NCBI GenBank assembly: GCA_907163375.1
Contig: CAJQUW010001433.1
Location: 1-64,000 of the forward strand
Direction of reading: 5' to 3'
Length of the DNA: 64,000 bases
Source: Prostheceraeus crozeri
Taxonomy: Eukaryota > Platyhelminthes > Polycladida > Euryleptidae
Shown here: in pieces, positions 27,970 to 39,647 of the stretch
Numbering within the stretch: position 1 is the first letter of the stretch
Layout of the letters: each line of letters opens with the position of its first letter
The notes under the pieces: model-generated
Database searches by the model: none
Told to the model about the DNA's origin: nothing
Seen by the model: only the letters and a program-made list of their open reading frames with translations
Position numbers and translations under genes: made by a program

Positions 27970-28431
27970 TCAAAATCCAAACGAAATCGTCGTGTCAGTT
28001 TTCGGTCGTTTATACACTTCTGGAGTATGACCATATACTTTTGACATAGCCTCTGCCAAACTCCCATCTTCACACCTTCTACCAGGAGCACGTCGAATAC
28101 ATGTTTCTGTAGAATTCCATGATATAAGCACATCCCCTTCATACATTGGAATGTAATCACGTTCAAAATAAAGACAGTCTTTCGGTTTCTCCACCGTTGT
28201 TGTAATCGGATCATGATATGTCGGTGTTACTTCAAAATAGAATGTGTCAATATACGTTGGAATTATTTCATTTTCCAATTGTATCTTACGGCGTGATATC
28301 ACTACACAGTTCTTTGTCTCTGAAATTATCTTGTCTCCATGAAATAATGGAATGGTACGGTGATATTGCCAAAATTTACCCTTCCAATGACGTATAGGAT
28401 AACGCACCTCACACTCTGGAATCTCACTCAT
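27970..28431 (-). CDS. Hypothetical accessory protein, family A
   Basis: 153 residues from MSEIPECEVRYPIRH; an upstream in-frame GTG is ignored, and TATAAATA lies 35 bases before the ATG. The sequence is beta-like with repeated themes: RTIPLFHGDKIISETKN and, 60 residues later, RDYIPMYEGDVLISWNSTE. This suggests two related sub-domains (IPxxxGDxI). RRAPGRRCEDGSLAEAM follows. A broken relative lies immediately to the right. No known family is recognised. Confidence 0.55.
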   Translation of the reverse strand: MSEIPECEVRYPIRHWKGKFWQYHRTIPLFHGDKIISETKNCVVISRRKIQLENEIIPTYIDTFYFEVTPTYHDPITTTVEKPKDCLYFERDYIPMYEGDVLISWNSTETCIRRAPGRRCEDGSLAEAMSKVYGHTPEVYKRPKTDTTISFGF

Positions 28432-28465
28432 GATGATTATATTCCAATCTATTTCCACTTAACCC

Positions 28466-28473
28466 TATTTATA
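28466..28473 (-). promoter_or_regulatory. TATA box of the family A gene
   Basis: TATAAATA, 35 bases before the ATG at 28,431. Confidence 0.55.
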
Positions 28474-28552
28474 CCCCATATCTCTTCTTATACTACCATC
28501 TACTCTTCCCTATAGTATAACTCAATGAAAATAATCACATGTATAATGTATG

Positions 28553-28558
28553 TTTATT
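28553..28558 (-). terminator. Polyadenylation signal AATAAA
   Basis: AATAAA about 50 bases past the end of the second family A copy. Confidence 0.4.
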
Positions 28559-28607
28559 CAAAATGGTACAAAAAAGTTCATTCATCATCATTCATCATTA
28601 TAACTGT

Positions 28608-29154
28608 TCATTTATTTTCATGAAATGTCTTATAACCCTCACTCTCTTCTTCAACGTCTTTGTAGTATCCGATCGAAATAATACGTATCCATGATCCTGC
28701 CGCTCCGTTCAGACAGAATCGTTCCGTCTCGTAAGGTGGGTCCATGATTGGCTCCTCATGTGGTTGTTCCATCACACACGCCTCTATCCACCTTCCATCA
28801 TCCACCCACCCTTGTGCACGACGCACGATCGTTCTTGTAGGGGTGTACCCCAGAATTATATCCCCTTCATACATGGGAATATTACCTCGTTCCATGTAGA
28901 GTGGCTTCTCCGGTGGGTAGTTTTTACTTCTGAACACACGAAATACAGGTGATTTTGTGAAATAGAAGTATCAATCCTTGGTGGAAATACATGCGTCTCT
29001 GTCCGTACCACGGCCCGCTTCACCACCACACATGTCTTCCTATCTGATAGAATCTGATCCCAGCAAAAAGGGGAATATCTCTATATATCAATTTGGGTAC
29101 TTGATCCCGAAGTAATGGGAAGAATATTGATGTTTCTGTTCCTGCTACTTCCAT
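28608..29154 (-). pseudogene. Second family A gene, broken
   Basis: The longest open part contains EKPLYMERGNIPMYEGDIIL and RRAQGWVDDGRWIEA, matching EKPKDCLYFERDYIPMYEGD and RRAPGRRCEDGSLAEA of the neighbouring gene. Nearer the right TIR, LIYRDIPLFAG matches its RTIPLFHGD. It is a tandem duplicate, now broken. Confidence 0.6.
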
Positions 29155-29209
29155 GTTGTATCTGAGTAGTCTTCTTCAGCGGTATACTTCATCTACATTC
29201 AAACTCCTT

Positions 29210-29217
29210 CTTATATA
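29210..29217 (-). promoter_or_regulatory. TATA box just inside the right TIR
   Basis: TATATAAG, 7 bases inside the right TIR and pointing inward, the mirror image of the box at 174-181. Confidence 0.5.
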
Positions 29218-29224
29218 TTCTCTG

Positions 29225-29337
29225 AAGGGACCCGTTCCCTACGAGGGGACCTGACTTAGTGTCATAGTAGAATTCAAATCTACAGTACTATAGTTTTTTC
29301 GCGCCACGGGTCCCCTGGTTGGTAACGGGACCCGTGA
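29225..29337 (-). repeat. Polinton right terminal inverted repeat
   Basis: Reverse complement of bases 1-113 with about four substitutions and no length change. It ends at ...CCCGTGA, mirroring the TCACGGG at base 1. Confidence 0.95.
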
Positions 29338-29408
29338 CCTTGGACACGGTCCCGTTGCTAAGCAACCAGGGACCCGTGGCGCGAAAAAACTATAGTACTG
29401 TAGATTTG
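29275..29408. repeat. Large palindrome at the right terminus, with an extra TIR fragment facing the other way
   Basis: Bases 29,275-29,314 are the exact reverse complement of 29,369-29,408, a 40-bp perfect stem. A 54-base centre holds further imperfect complementarity and the small palindrome GTTGCTAAGCAAC. The outer arm reads in the same direction as the left TIR. Just beyond the right TIR there is therefore another partial TIR in head-to-head orientation, and then ordinary host-like sequence. It could be a terminal hairpin structure, the remnant of a junction between two element ends, or a second solo end. Confidence 0.9.
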
Positions 29409-30595
29409 TACAAATATTTGCATCCAGGTATTTCTACAGTTAGACTATCGGAAAATCTTTCGCACTGAGCATGGCCGTATTTCTCCCACGTGTTATTAGT
29501 TATAAAACTACTGACCTGTTGATACTACAGATGTCAATTGATAACATCAAATTATACTACATTTGCGTATCAATTGAAGATTAATTCAGTGAGTCAAAAC
29601 ATTTAATCCTCTGATAGCAAGTCAATTAACTGATCGGCTTTATAACATTTTTGAACTTATGAGCAATATCAAAGTTATATAACGTCCTCCAATATTGCTT
29701 TGATTTCAAGTATGAACATGAAAAAAATTAGATGTTTTGTTTGAATTTATTAATTAAAAATCCATAAATCTCATTATTGTGATTGATTTTTCGATTATTT
29801 TATTTCAGATCTTCGTTTTTCAGCAATTTGACAACTACAAGTTACATTACATGCGATCACATGCTTGAAATTGGATAATTCATTAAAATGAACACTGTTT
29901 CATATACAGAATTAACTTGCCTTTCCAATGAATGCCCATTCGTCTTCTAACTATTTCATAGTTAGGACTTTCATAGTAAGAATTTTTTTAGTGGTTTGCA
30001 AACGTCTGACCAAGGTTCAGAAATCTTTCACCATGGAAATGTCTGCATACAAGGGTATTTTTCGTTGTTGAATTTTCTGTATGTGCTCACCATGTGTCAT
30101 CTGTCTACATGGAGTATGTACCGATCAGTGATTTTGATAATCGACCGAGTACCGATTAATCGATGGAAGGTAGTCCATTGTTTCTGACACATTTCTCTAA
30201 CATCGAAGTTTTCCACGTAATAAAAGTGCGGAGTTTGTTAAATAAAACTTAATACTGGTAAAGTGCACCAAATAGTAGGTAGCACAGGTTCTGAATGTTT
30301 AATGCAGAAAACGACACGGTCCCCCATGGGTTCGACAACTTAATCAAATTAGATGATCTGTTATTCGGCTTTTGCGTACTTAAGAATAATCTGTTCTATT
30401 TTTCTTTCATTAAGTAGGGCATGGTGGGGTGGAATGGGTGTAAGTAGCTTAAAGCTGTATGGAAACCAAGTGGATTGATAATTCTGTATATCGTTTTGAT
30501 CATGATGATATTGTGATAATAACATAAAGTTCCAATAGAATTTGTTCCATATATGGATTTTCATTGTATTGATATGGATTCATTTCATTCATATA
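29409..30595. other. Flanking DNA without recognised genes
   Basis: AT-rich sequence with no coding pattern, RNA gene or clear repeat that I can support. Confidence 0.6.
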
Positions 30596-31907
30596 CAGTA
30601 TAATTCCGCTATCTCTTGGGAATGAAAGAAATGTCCGTTATATCCGATGTACGTTATATCAAGGGTAAGGCATTTTCCATTTAAAACCAATCTAGTACTA
30701 CTTTTGCATCATCACTTTCCATATTTTCTGAATGAAACAAGTTATTTGGTATTATAACTTGATAATTATGATTAGACAACTCACTTGCATTTAAAATTAC
30801 AAATATAAGTTGCTGGCGGTATAAAGTACCTACTTGCTTTGCATGTATCCTGTACTGAATTCAGATTGGTTTGACGAAGGTTTGCTTTTTAAGCGGTAAA
30901 TCATGTAGGCCTACATCATTGTCTACGGCTGAATTTCTCATTGTGAAAATAGAAAATAGTTTTCTCAGATCCATCCATGTTTGTGCCAACCATGACAGTC
31001 AAAATTTGCTTGCAATTTTTCCCTTCATGACATAGATCACCCTTTTAAGTGAAGGTTTTACTTGGATGTAATTGATAATGTAGGGCAGTCTCATCTGCGT
31101 TCAGTATATCACATGGCTCACAATCAGTCCATTTTTTTCTGCCAGTCATCTCGGACAGCTTGTGCAGCATCGCTAGCTTCTCCACGATGGTAAAGGAATC
31201 ACATGTCAGGCCCTAAATCTGTCCAACCAGCCATACATTCAGTTTCACGAAGTTGCTCGCGGAATTGGTTGGCATTCTCTTTGAGCAGCGGTCCTGTTAC
31301 AGGTGCTCTGCATTGATCTTTTCTTGAGGAAGCCATATAATCAACGTCTCCTCAATATCTTCGTAGTTCCCTTTTCGCATTCTCTTCGTCTTGTCATGCA
31401 CAAAAGCAGTTTGGTTTTGTATTTTTCACGTGGTCATATCGCATATATTGTTGTTCGTGATAAACCATAATCTCGGGTCCATTCCGTTAGACTTTCTTTC
31501 TATTTGGTCGGAGATTGATCTTTTTGATTTCGAAAGTGAGGGATTGACGCTTGCGTGAGGTGCTTGAACCCTGGGATAAAAGTTTGCTCTGAATTATCAA
31601 TATGACGACTTTCTCGATCATTTCAGAATTTTCATTACGCGAATTTCATAGATTGCAAACACTCACAACACTTACACATCAAAATATTTCTGAGAATATC
31701 TCCAACTGTCTGGAATTGAGATCAGTTGAAACAAATTTGTGCGTTATTTTTTCATGGGAGTGAAATTTCTGTCCGTTATATCCAGTTGTATGTTTTAGTC
31801 GTGTTCGCTATAACCAGGGTATCATATTATTAGTCGGATATGATATTTTGCCGGCAATATTTTATGTATACGTTATATCCCGTGTACGTCATAGCGGGAT
31901 TTTACTG
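30596..31907 (-). mobile_element. Tigger/pogo-type DNA transposon, degraded
   Basis: Ends are similar inverted repeats: CAGTATAATTCCGCTAT at the left, and the reverse complement of the right end reads CAGTAAAATCCCGCTATGAC. Both carry CGTTATATCC words inside. A TA precedes the left end. On the minus strand, pieces of a Tigger-type transposase can be read: KRMRKGNYEDIEETLIIW, GWLDRF, GEASDAAQAVRDDW, NADETALHYQLHPSKTF (with the first catalytic Asp) and KQILTVMVGTNMDGSEK. The frame is interrupted by several stops and shifts, and the remainder of the DDE domain is missing, so this is an internally deleted, inactive copy. Confidence 0.75.
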
Positions 31908-33299
31908 TGTACAATTTTCATTGTTTCCATAGAAACCAAATTTAGATTTCTTTTTCAGTGCTGAAAAAAGTGAACGATTACGAACGTTTGTATTGCAGCA
32001 AGAGAGAGCACCACGACTTAACTTCAGCATTCCTATATAAGTATCATTCCTGTATGTCAGGGTGGCGGCCGAGCCAGGGAATCGCCCAGGAATCTTGTTG
32101 GGGCCTAGGAATCGCTCTTAAATATTAGCGATTTAACCAATTACCCCTGAAATAGCCGGGGAATGCCATTTGATGATTTTTATCTCTTAGTTCAATGAAC
32201 ATAATTTCTTGATTTTAACCATCAGTAATGTGACTTATTAAGCCCACTATTTCTATTAAATGTTTTCGAATCCTGATTGATATAATCAAGTAAATATGCA
32301 CAACATCTGGATGGAATATTCATGATGAAGTATATTTGCTTCATTTCCACATGATCGTCAATGATAGCTGTACGGCGATGGTTATGTCGTTGCCGCGTCA
32401 CTTATAGTGAAATCGCTAAAAGTTATTCAAATCAGCAATCGTTGCATTCTATGGCAGCAATTTGTGGCTATTCACACTGCATTAAGGTCGTGTACGCAAT
32501 TGGGTTGCTATAATTCGCACATACACGTATAAAGTCGCAATTAATTGACATCGGTAGTTAAAAATCTTTTTTTATTTCTGTGTTTCATAATGTGCCTGCA
32601 TGCAATTTCATGAAAGACTCGTAATATGGCGAATTATGCAGTCTCGAAATACATACTAAAAAGGTCATAAATTATTGTCTGTCTTGCGTTATCAGTTTCA
32701 TTGGTTAAAAGAATTTTTACAAAAGCACAACTTTTTGAACAAGAAGCAATTTAAGGATAATCGCGCAATTTAGCACTAGGCTATTTATGCGCCCCCATGA
32801 ACACTAAGTTCAGGATGATATCAGTCAAAAATCATGTTAACAAAATTCTTCCAACACTTCCACTGACAGAAAAGTACATCAGAATTTTGGTTGATATTTC
32901 GAATAAAAGTAAATGACTAAGCTAAGTGATGAGCTCGGAAAACTCAGTTCATTATCTAGCACAGGAAATTTCTCAAATGAAATGACAAAAATAGTTTAAA
33001 GAAGTGTCCGGATAACTTTTGATCGTTGTTATTGGAATAACTCGTGAACATAAAAAATAGGTTCAGCCATATTAAAGGAGGCCCCACAAATGGATCACAT
33101 CGTTCATTCTAAGAGTTTACCTCTGAAATTAACATACAGCATGGCTCAGCAAGTTTGCATCAAGCCTGAAATTTGCAAATTTTGAGTGTATAACCATCTC
33201 AAATCAATATAAAAGCAAACATACCTCGTGATTATTTAGAATACATTGTATAGGATAAGAAAACATGAAAGTAGAAGCTTTCTAAGTTATCAATATTAA
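31908..33299. other. Flanking DNA without recognised genes
   Basis: No coding pattern. CAGGGTGGCG near 32,059 recurs near 36,556, each followed by GC-richer text (GGAATCGCCC, GGGCGATCCCC), and may mark termini of an unrecognised transposon family. Confidence 0.5.
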
Positions 33300-33620
33300 G
33301 TGTGTCCACCACGGTTAGCGATCAGTGAAGCTATTCGTCTTGGTACATTTTCAACCAAAGGCGTGCACATTTCTTGAGTTTCTCCATCTCGATTCCATAT
33401 TTTTACAAATGAAGATGCTATTTCGCTGCGAGAATGAGATTTGCAATCTCTGAGTCTCTGTTCCACAATGCCCCTTACATTCCCAATTGGGTTGGTGAAT
33501 CGGGGGATTGGGCAGGACGTTGAGGCTATGCATATCGAAACAAGCTATGGTTCTTCGTAAGTTATGAGAGGGAGCATTGTCCAGCTGAAGAAATTTTGCT
33601 CAAAAATTTCTCAAAGAAAA
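33300..33620 (-). mobile_element. Tc1-like transposase fragment
   Basis: Minus-strand pieces read LQLDNAPSHNLRRTIACFD, then LPNPP and QPNW in place of the usual WPAQSPDLNPIE, and finally ENVPRRIASLIANRGGH. This order matches the C-terminal half of Tc1/mariner transposases. Frame changes separate the pieces and the N-terminal half is absent, so it is a decayed fragment. Confidence 0.65.
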
Positions 33621-34682
33621 AGTGCTCAAAAATTTCAAGGTAAGAGATTTGAAATTTTTTGAGTGGTAGTGATATGTGAGAAATATGTAGGCCTATTGCC
33701 ATCATGCTTGGCATCGGAAGTCAGATATAGCTCACTGAATAGCTTAACTCTATCAGTTCGGATCATCGGATACTTCGGTTGCTTGATTGGCATCAGTTTA
33801 GTTCGCCCACCGCAATGACTTAGTTACCACAGCTGGAGACGTGTCTGAGTAGGGTGGTAAGCATATGTTACTAGCACCTGATTATCATTCCACTACCAGT
33901 TGTTCGTAAGCTTGTGCATTTATTTTATCGGTGGTGATTGAAAATTAATCACTAGACTCAGTGACTGGATCTACTGAGTAGCCTTACTGAGGTAATACTT
34001 CTGCCTCAGAACAATAAAGAACAATATTTCATGGTGGATTATTTATTTTTATAATGTGCATATTCAGAGCCACACATATCCAAATGATATGACATTTAAG
34101 GAATAGAGAAAAACAACGAAGCACAAGAAGTCCAGAGAAGAAGATGGGAAAGGATGAGGTCTGTCACCGCCGTGATAGGGGTGTAGAGCAGACTATTATG
34201 AACAGTATCAGAATAGTCGGACACTATATTGTAGGCACAGAAAACAAATGAATTACGTCAGGACTCCTTAGGACGGTTGGATAGGTCGTTCGAGCCTCTG
34301 AAAGAAGACGAGGAAAAGTCAATTACTAAAAGGCATAGGAACTTCGGTGATGACATGCGTACGCAATAGAAATGGTAATACGTAGAAATGATCAATGCAA
34401 TATAAAAAAATGCATGGAAAGAATATGTATTTCAATCGAACAACATGCAGATACAGCCTCAAAATACGAGAAATACCTTCCAAAAAATGTGACACATGCA
34501 AGAGGAGTATTAATCGCATACATGAAAAGGAGGCAAAATATATACAAATGAACTTCCCACTATAGCACAAGAAATACAGATATGTTATATACATCTTCCG
34601 ATATTTCCGATACATGGACATCGGAAAGCCAGTGGAGATCAGGTCACATGCATGTGATGGTGTACAATATTCAAGGAGACAG
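33621..34682. other. Flanking DNA without recognised genes
   Basis: No supported gene. The minus-strand open frame that runs out of the neighbouring satellite into this stretch has no recognisable domain. Confidence 0.5.
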
Positions 34683-36176
34683 ATGACCAAAGTGATGTCA
34701 ATTCCATGTTCCGGTGTGTTTTCAATGTATTTGCGATTGTAGTGATTGTGGTAGGTGGTCTGATCACCACCGCATGACAGTTGGACCAGGTAGGCCCTGG
34801 TGGCTGGATATAGGTGTGTAGGGACGAAAGTGATGTCAATTCCATGTTCCGGTGTGTTTTCAATGTATTTGCGATTGTAGTGATTGTGGTAGGTGGTCTG
34901 ATCACCACCGCATGACAGTTGGACCAGGTAGGCCCTGGTGGCTGGATATAGGTGTGTAGGGACCAAAGTGATGTCAATTCCATGTTCCGGTGTGTTTTCA
35001 ATGTATTTGCGATTGTAGTGATTGTGGTAGGTGGTCTGATCACCACCGCATGACAGTTGGACCAGGTAGGCCCTGGTGGCTGGATATAGGTGTGTAGGGA
35101 CCAAAGTGATGTCAATTCCATGTTCCGGTGTGTTTTCAATGTATTTGCGATTGTAGTGATTGTGGTAGGTGGTCTGATCACCACCGCATGACAGTTGGAC
35201 CAGGTAGGCCCTGGTGGCTGGATATAGGTGTGTAGGGACCAAAGTGATGTCAATTCCATGTTCCGGTGTGTTTTCAATGTATTTGCGATTGTAGTGATTG
35301 TGGTAGGTGGTCTGATCACCACCGCATGACAGTTGGACCAGGTAGGCCCTGGTGGCTGGATATAGGTGTGTAGGGACCAAAGTGATGTCAATTCCATGTT
35401 CCGGTGTGTTTTCAATGTATTTGCGATTGTAGTGATTGTGGTAGGTGGTCTGATCACCACCGCATGACAGTTGGACCAGGTAGGCCCTGGTGGCTGGATA
35501 TAGGTGTGTAGGGACCAAAGTGATGTCAATTCCATGTTCCGGTGTGTTTTCAATGTATTTGCGATTGTAGTGATTGTGGTAGGTGGTCTGATCACCACCG
35601 CATGACAGTTGGACCAGGTAGGCCCTGGTGGCTGGATATAGGTGTGTAGGGACCAAAGTGATGTCAATTCCATGTTCCGGTGTGTTTTCAATGTATTTGC
35701 GATTGTAGTGATTGTGGTAGGTGGTCTGATCACCACCGCATGACAGTTGGACCAGGTAGGCCCTGGTGGCTGGATATAGGTGTGTAGGGACCAAAGTGAT
35801 GTCAATTCCATGTTCCGGTGTGTTTTCAATGTATTTGCGATTGTAGTGATTGTGGTAGGTGGTCTGATCACCACCGCATGACAGTTGGACCAGGTAGGCC
35901 CTGGTGGCTGGATATAGGTGTGTAGGGACCAAAGTGATGTCAATTCCATGTTCCGGTGTGTTTTCAATGTATTTGCGATTGTAGTGATTGTGGTAGGTGG
36001 TCTGATCACCACCGCATGACAGTTGGACCAGGTAGGCCCTGGTGGCTGGATATAGGTGTGTAGGGACCAAAGTGATGTCAATTCCATGTTCCGGTGTGTT
36101 TTCAATGTATTTGCGATTGTAGTGATTGTGGTAGGTGGTCTGATCACCACCGCATGACAGTTGGACCAGGTAGGCC
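34683..36176. repeat. Tandem array of 138-bp units, about 11 copies
   Basis: The word AGTGATGTCAATTCCATG recurs at 34,691, 34,829, 34,967 and so on to 36,071, exactly every 138 bases. Copies are nearly identical; one copy has a single change next to the start word. Because 138 is divisible by three, two minus-strand frames remain open across the array, encoding 46-residue repeats (CGGDQTTYHNHYNRKYIEN and TTITTIANTLKTHRNMEL). This looks like a young satellite or minisatellite more than a gene. Confidence 0.95.
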
Positions 36177-37249
36177 ATGTTGGTGGTAGACGAGGTTCGG
36201 TTATTACATTTACTGCACACACTGAGTGTTTGCAGGTTATGCAGCAAGCGGTAAATATGGAAGATGGAACAGGTTGTCTATGTGCTTCTCGTAAGTGCAC
36301 GCATGTGACCTCATTGGCTACATATGGATAACGATGTAAGCGTTGACCATTAATACGAATGGTTTCATATACAAATGATTTCAAGAAGTAGTGCCTCCTG
36401 CCGGTCGAGTAGCTATCTAAAGGTCACCGCCCATCCTGATACTACCAACCTCACCATTCTCGACATTATTTGTAATATTTATATGCCGTCTTAAAAGTTA
36501 TAAAATGAACAATTTCTTCTCTGAATGATTACACGCTATCTCACTAATTATATACAGGGTGGCGCCAAATTTCAAGCCTCGAATTCCCGGGCGATCCCCG
36601 GTCTATTTTTCCGAACTCCCACGCTGTTTTTCATTTTTACGAGATATGCCATTCCAATTACACCGCTGAAAATTATCCGGTCATTTCTTTAAAATATCCT
36701 TATCATAAAAATTGAGACATTTCCAGTTTGAATTTTGAAACTAAATTTTGACGCAATAGATAATGAACGATGTTTGACTTTACCGCACTCAGTTATCAAA
36801 ATTTTTGAATTCTGTGAGCGATGGTTCTTAAGTTTATAAGCTTGACCTTTTCCTCAATGACGTGCACCTAATGAACAGCTTGGGATCTGAATGATTTCAT
36901 ATCGACAGAAAAGCTAATTTCCTGAACTTTCCAAAGATCAAAAATTCTTCATTTTCATCATCTGATTCATAAAATTCTAGAAAGTTGTATTCAGCCGATT
37001 TATCACACTGAAATAATCATATAAGTTAAGTTGAAGCAACAAATGACAAGGAACAACCATGAAATCAAAATGTGCATGTTGATGCAATGGCGCGTTGACA
37101 CCAAGCTGTCAATAAATATCACCACAGAATGTCATCACTCAGACGTTTTACTGCTCAAAAAGTTTTGAGGTTGTGAAATATCTTAAAACTCACCAAATTA
37201 ATAATGTGAAGACATATGACTTTGTAGCACGACTCACAACTTTAATTAC
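36177..37249. other. Flanking DNA without recognised genes
   Basis: A minus-strand open frame (36,177-36,384) continues from the satellite with Cys-containing text (CVHLREAHRQ, CCITCKHSVC), but no family is recognised. The CAGGGTGGCG word lies at about 36,556. The rest shows nothing. Confidence 0.45.
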
Positions 37250-37299
37250 ATACGTGTATCACTAGAGGCTGCATAATTTGCCATAGTGCGAGTCTGTTA

Positions 37300-38010
37300 C
37301 GATGGAGCCGCAAAACAGGTATACGATGAACAGTTAGGCCCAGTCGTGGAGTTCCGATTATTATCAAAGAAAAGCGCTTACAAAAACTGGAATCATCCTT
37401 TGTACGATAAGGTCCCGGTCTTGTAGCAAAATTTGTTGATAACAAGGATGTTTATGTTTTTTCAACTGTTGACAACGCAGGAGATGTTGAGAAAGAATGA
37501 GCTCTTCCAGGTACTCAGCGAATTCGGTACAAAAAGCCAATCACAGTTGTAATGTATAAGCAAACAATGGGCGGCGTAGATTAGATACCAATTGCTTGCA
37601 TCATCTACCTGCGTCCGACAGTCATTTGTATGGTCAAAAAAGTTTGGCATCAGTATGATGGAGAGCTGAGTGTTTGACGCCTTCGTCATGAAAAAAATAG
37701 AAGCATGAGTCTATTGGAATTCAGGAAACAGGTCAGAACACACCTTATCGGTATTGAATCGTGCCCAAACGAGGGTAGACAAGAGAGGTTGCGAAATGAA
37801 CAACTATTAGACAGCATTGCAAACAAAATACATGTACCTTCTTAAATATCTCAATACAAGAAAACACGAAGGAAATGCATTCAATGCTCAAAACAAAACG
37901 TTCGGAGAATACTTTCCACGAGTGCAAGGATTGTGATGGAACATCTCTGTGTTTGACCAAGTTGGGGTGAGTGGCATGAGTAAACCTGAATTTACATCTT
38001 GTGGACATCT
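37300..38010 (+). mobile_element. piggyBac transposase remnant
   Basis: Plus-strand pieces read YDEQLGPVVEFRLLSKK, KFVDNKDVYVFSTVDNAGD and YKKPITVVMYKQTMGGVD, the last being the typical piggyBac block before the final catalytic Asp. FVMKKIEA and a Cys-rich end follow (KKTRRKCIQCSKQNVRR), corresponding to the C-terminal zinc-binding domain. Several stops and shifts interrupt the reading, and the N-terminal part is missing. Confidence 0.65.
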
Positions 38011-39647
38011 TTTAAAAATGTTTGTATGTGCATGAAACATATTCACATGGGTGATTTTGTGATTTCCGAGTTATTCAATATAATAAAGTAAATAATAATT
38101 CGGCATTTTTTTTGTTCCTGGCATTTCAGGTGGAAAAATATTGTATCGCAGCTAGGAGGTCAAATTTGCATCAGTATTACTATTGTGGTAATTTTTCGAA
38201 GCAATAATCCGCTTTTATTATTCATTATTTTATTTCTTTTACTAAAACATAGACTGTGCAACCATCACGATATCCAAAATGAATACCAATAATAACTGAA
38301 ATGGCATCATGCGTATAAAGCAGCGAGAAGGTTATCTCGCTTCTACCGTGTATGTAGATAGTTTAATAAGATTGGATTTCTTCAGGTCAGGTGCATCATC
38401 AGCCCTGGTACTAAAATTTCAGGTATATCAGCGGATTTTTTATGTACAATACACATAATAAAAACCGAAAAATCCAGCTGTATTATAAAAGACATTACAA
38501 CAGACATTGTTACTGGAACCTTCTTTCGTTCTGTAGCATATCTCGAGAATTATAATTTCTCCAATGCAAAACAGATAGATTCGCAAGAGTAAAGTTTGAT
38601 TAAAATACGATGCATGATCGACTAATATCTTGATGAACCACGTGGATTCAAAAAATTGATGTTTTAAACACTACAATATTATTTCCTGATATCAACATTG
38701 ATTGTATTCAATGCATACAATACCGCAGAGAGAAACGTAGACCAATTTGATATTCTGCCCACGAAGTATTAATGCGAGTTCAAGAGCGATGACACGCTTC
38801 CGAAACGAGCAGAATCAGTCGGTTTCGGTGATTAATGTTCCGCCTCCATCACTTTTGGATATCATTTCACTCAAAGTTTATGCCAATGCAGCCATGTCAT
38901 CCAAATGGCACCTCTTATGTCGTAGTCGCACTAAACATTGCAGAAATCAGTTTTCGTGTATTCCCACATGAGAAATCATAGTGGAGGGTGTTGTTGCCAA
39001 CCTTCCAATCGCACCACGACAATTGTGAAGATTGCTGCATGTCCCATTATCTGTCATTCATGAATCGATGTGTTTTCAGAAAAGGTCTTGGCTAAATTTC
39101 ACAAATACCGCCTTCCTTCCTATTCACAGCGATTACATAGGTCCATCGAATTGGTGTTTGACATGTGAAATTAAAAAAATGAAGGATTGTTGCTTCTCAG
39201 TGAATTGTAATAATTAAGCAGCACATATATATGATATTATGTAACACAAGTGCTGACTGCAATATCGTCGTCAAATAACAGGGGAATGTTTTTTGGCTAA
39301 ATATGAAGCAGACCATGTCAGATGTGTAGGTATGCTTCCAAATCTCAGTTCAGCTTCTCCTGTCAATTCTTGCGATTGTAGCTTGCAAGTGAGGCTATGC
39401 TTAGAAATCTACATTCTATGCCACTCATCAGCATATCAATCATCATTCGATACACGGTTTTTTCATCTCCATAAATCTACAGCAGAGAAATTAAGCCATA
39501 CAAACCATGGAGTAACATTTGTCACATGCGGTCTTATGACAATTATTAAAATAAGTTTATTTCTTTAAATAAAATATCCTGCTCACAAAATTTTCTGCTT
39601 CATTCTTTGCCACTCAGAATCTCTACTTTAGGCTTCTCTCTATCATT
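38011..39647. other. Flanking DNA without recognised genes
   Basis: Only short open frames without domains are visible. Confidence 0.5.

Noticed and set aside
27894-28214. Minus-strand 106-residue frame overlapping the family A gene
   Set aside because: Shadow of a gene with a well-placed TATA box and a duplicated relative.
34319-36384. Minus-strand proteins of about 580 and 640 residues
   Set aside because: Two frames are open at once because the satellite unit is 138 bp; no known domain, no start context, and ends read into non-coding flank. Annotated as a tandem array.
32059-36600. Two CAGGGTGGCG starts as ends of a single transposon
   Set aside because: They are in the same orientation and unlike beyond the first ten bases, so no element could be bounded.
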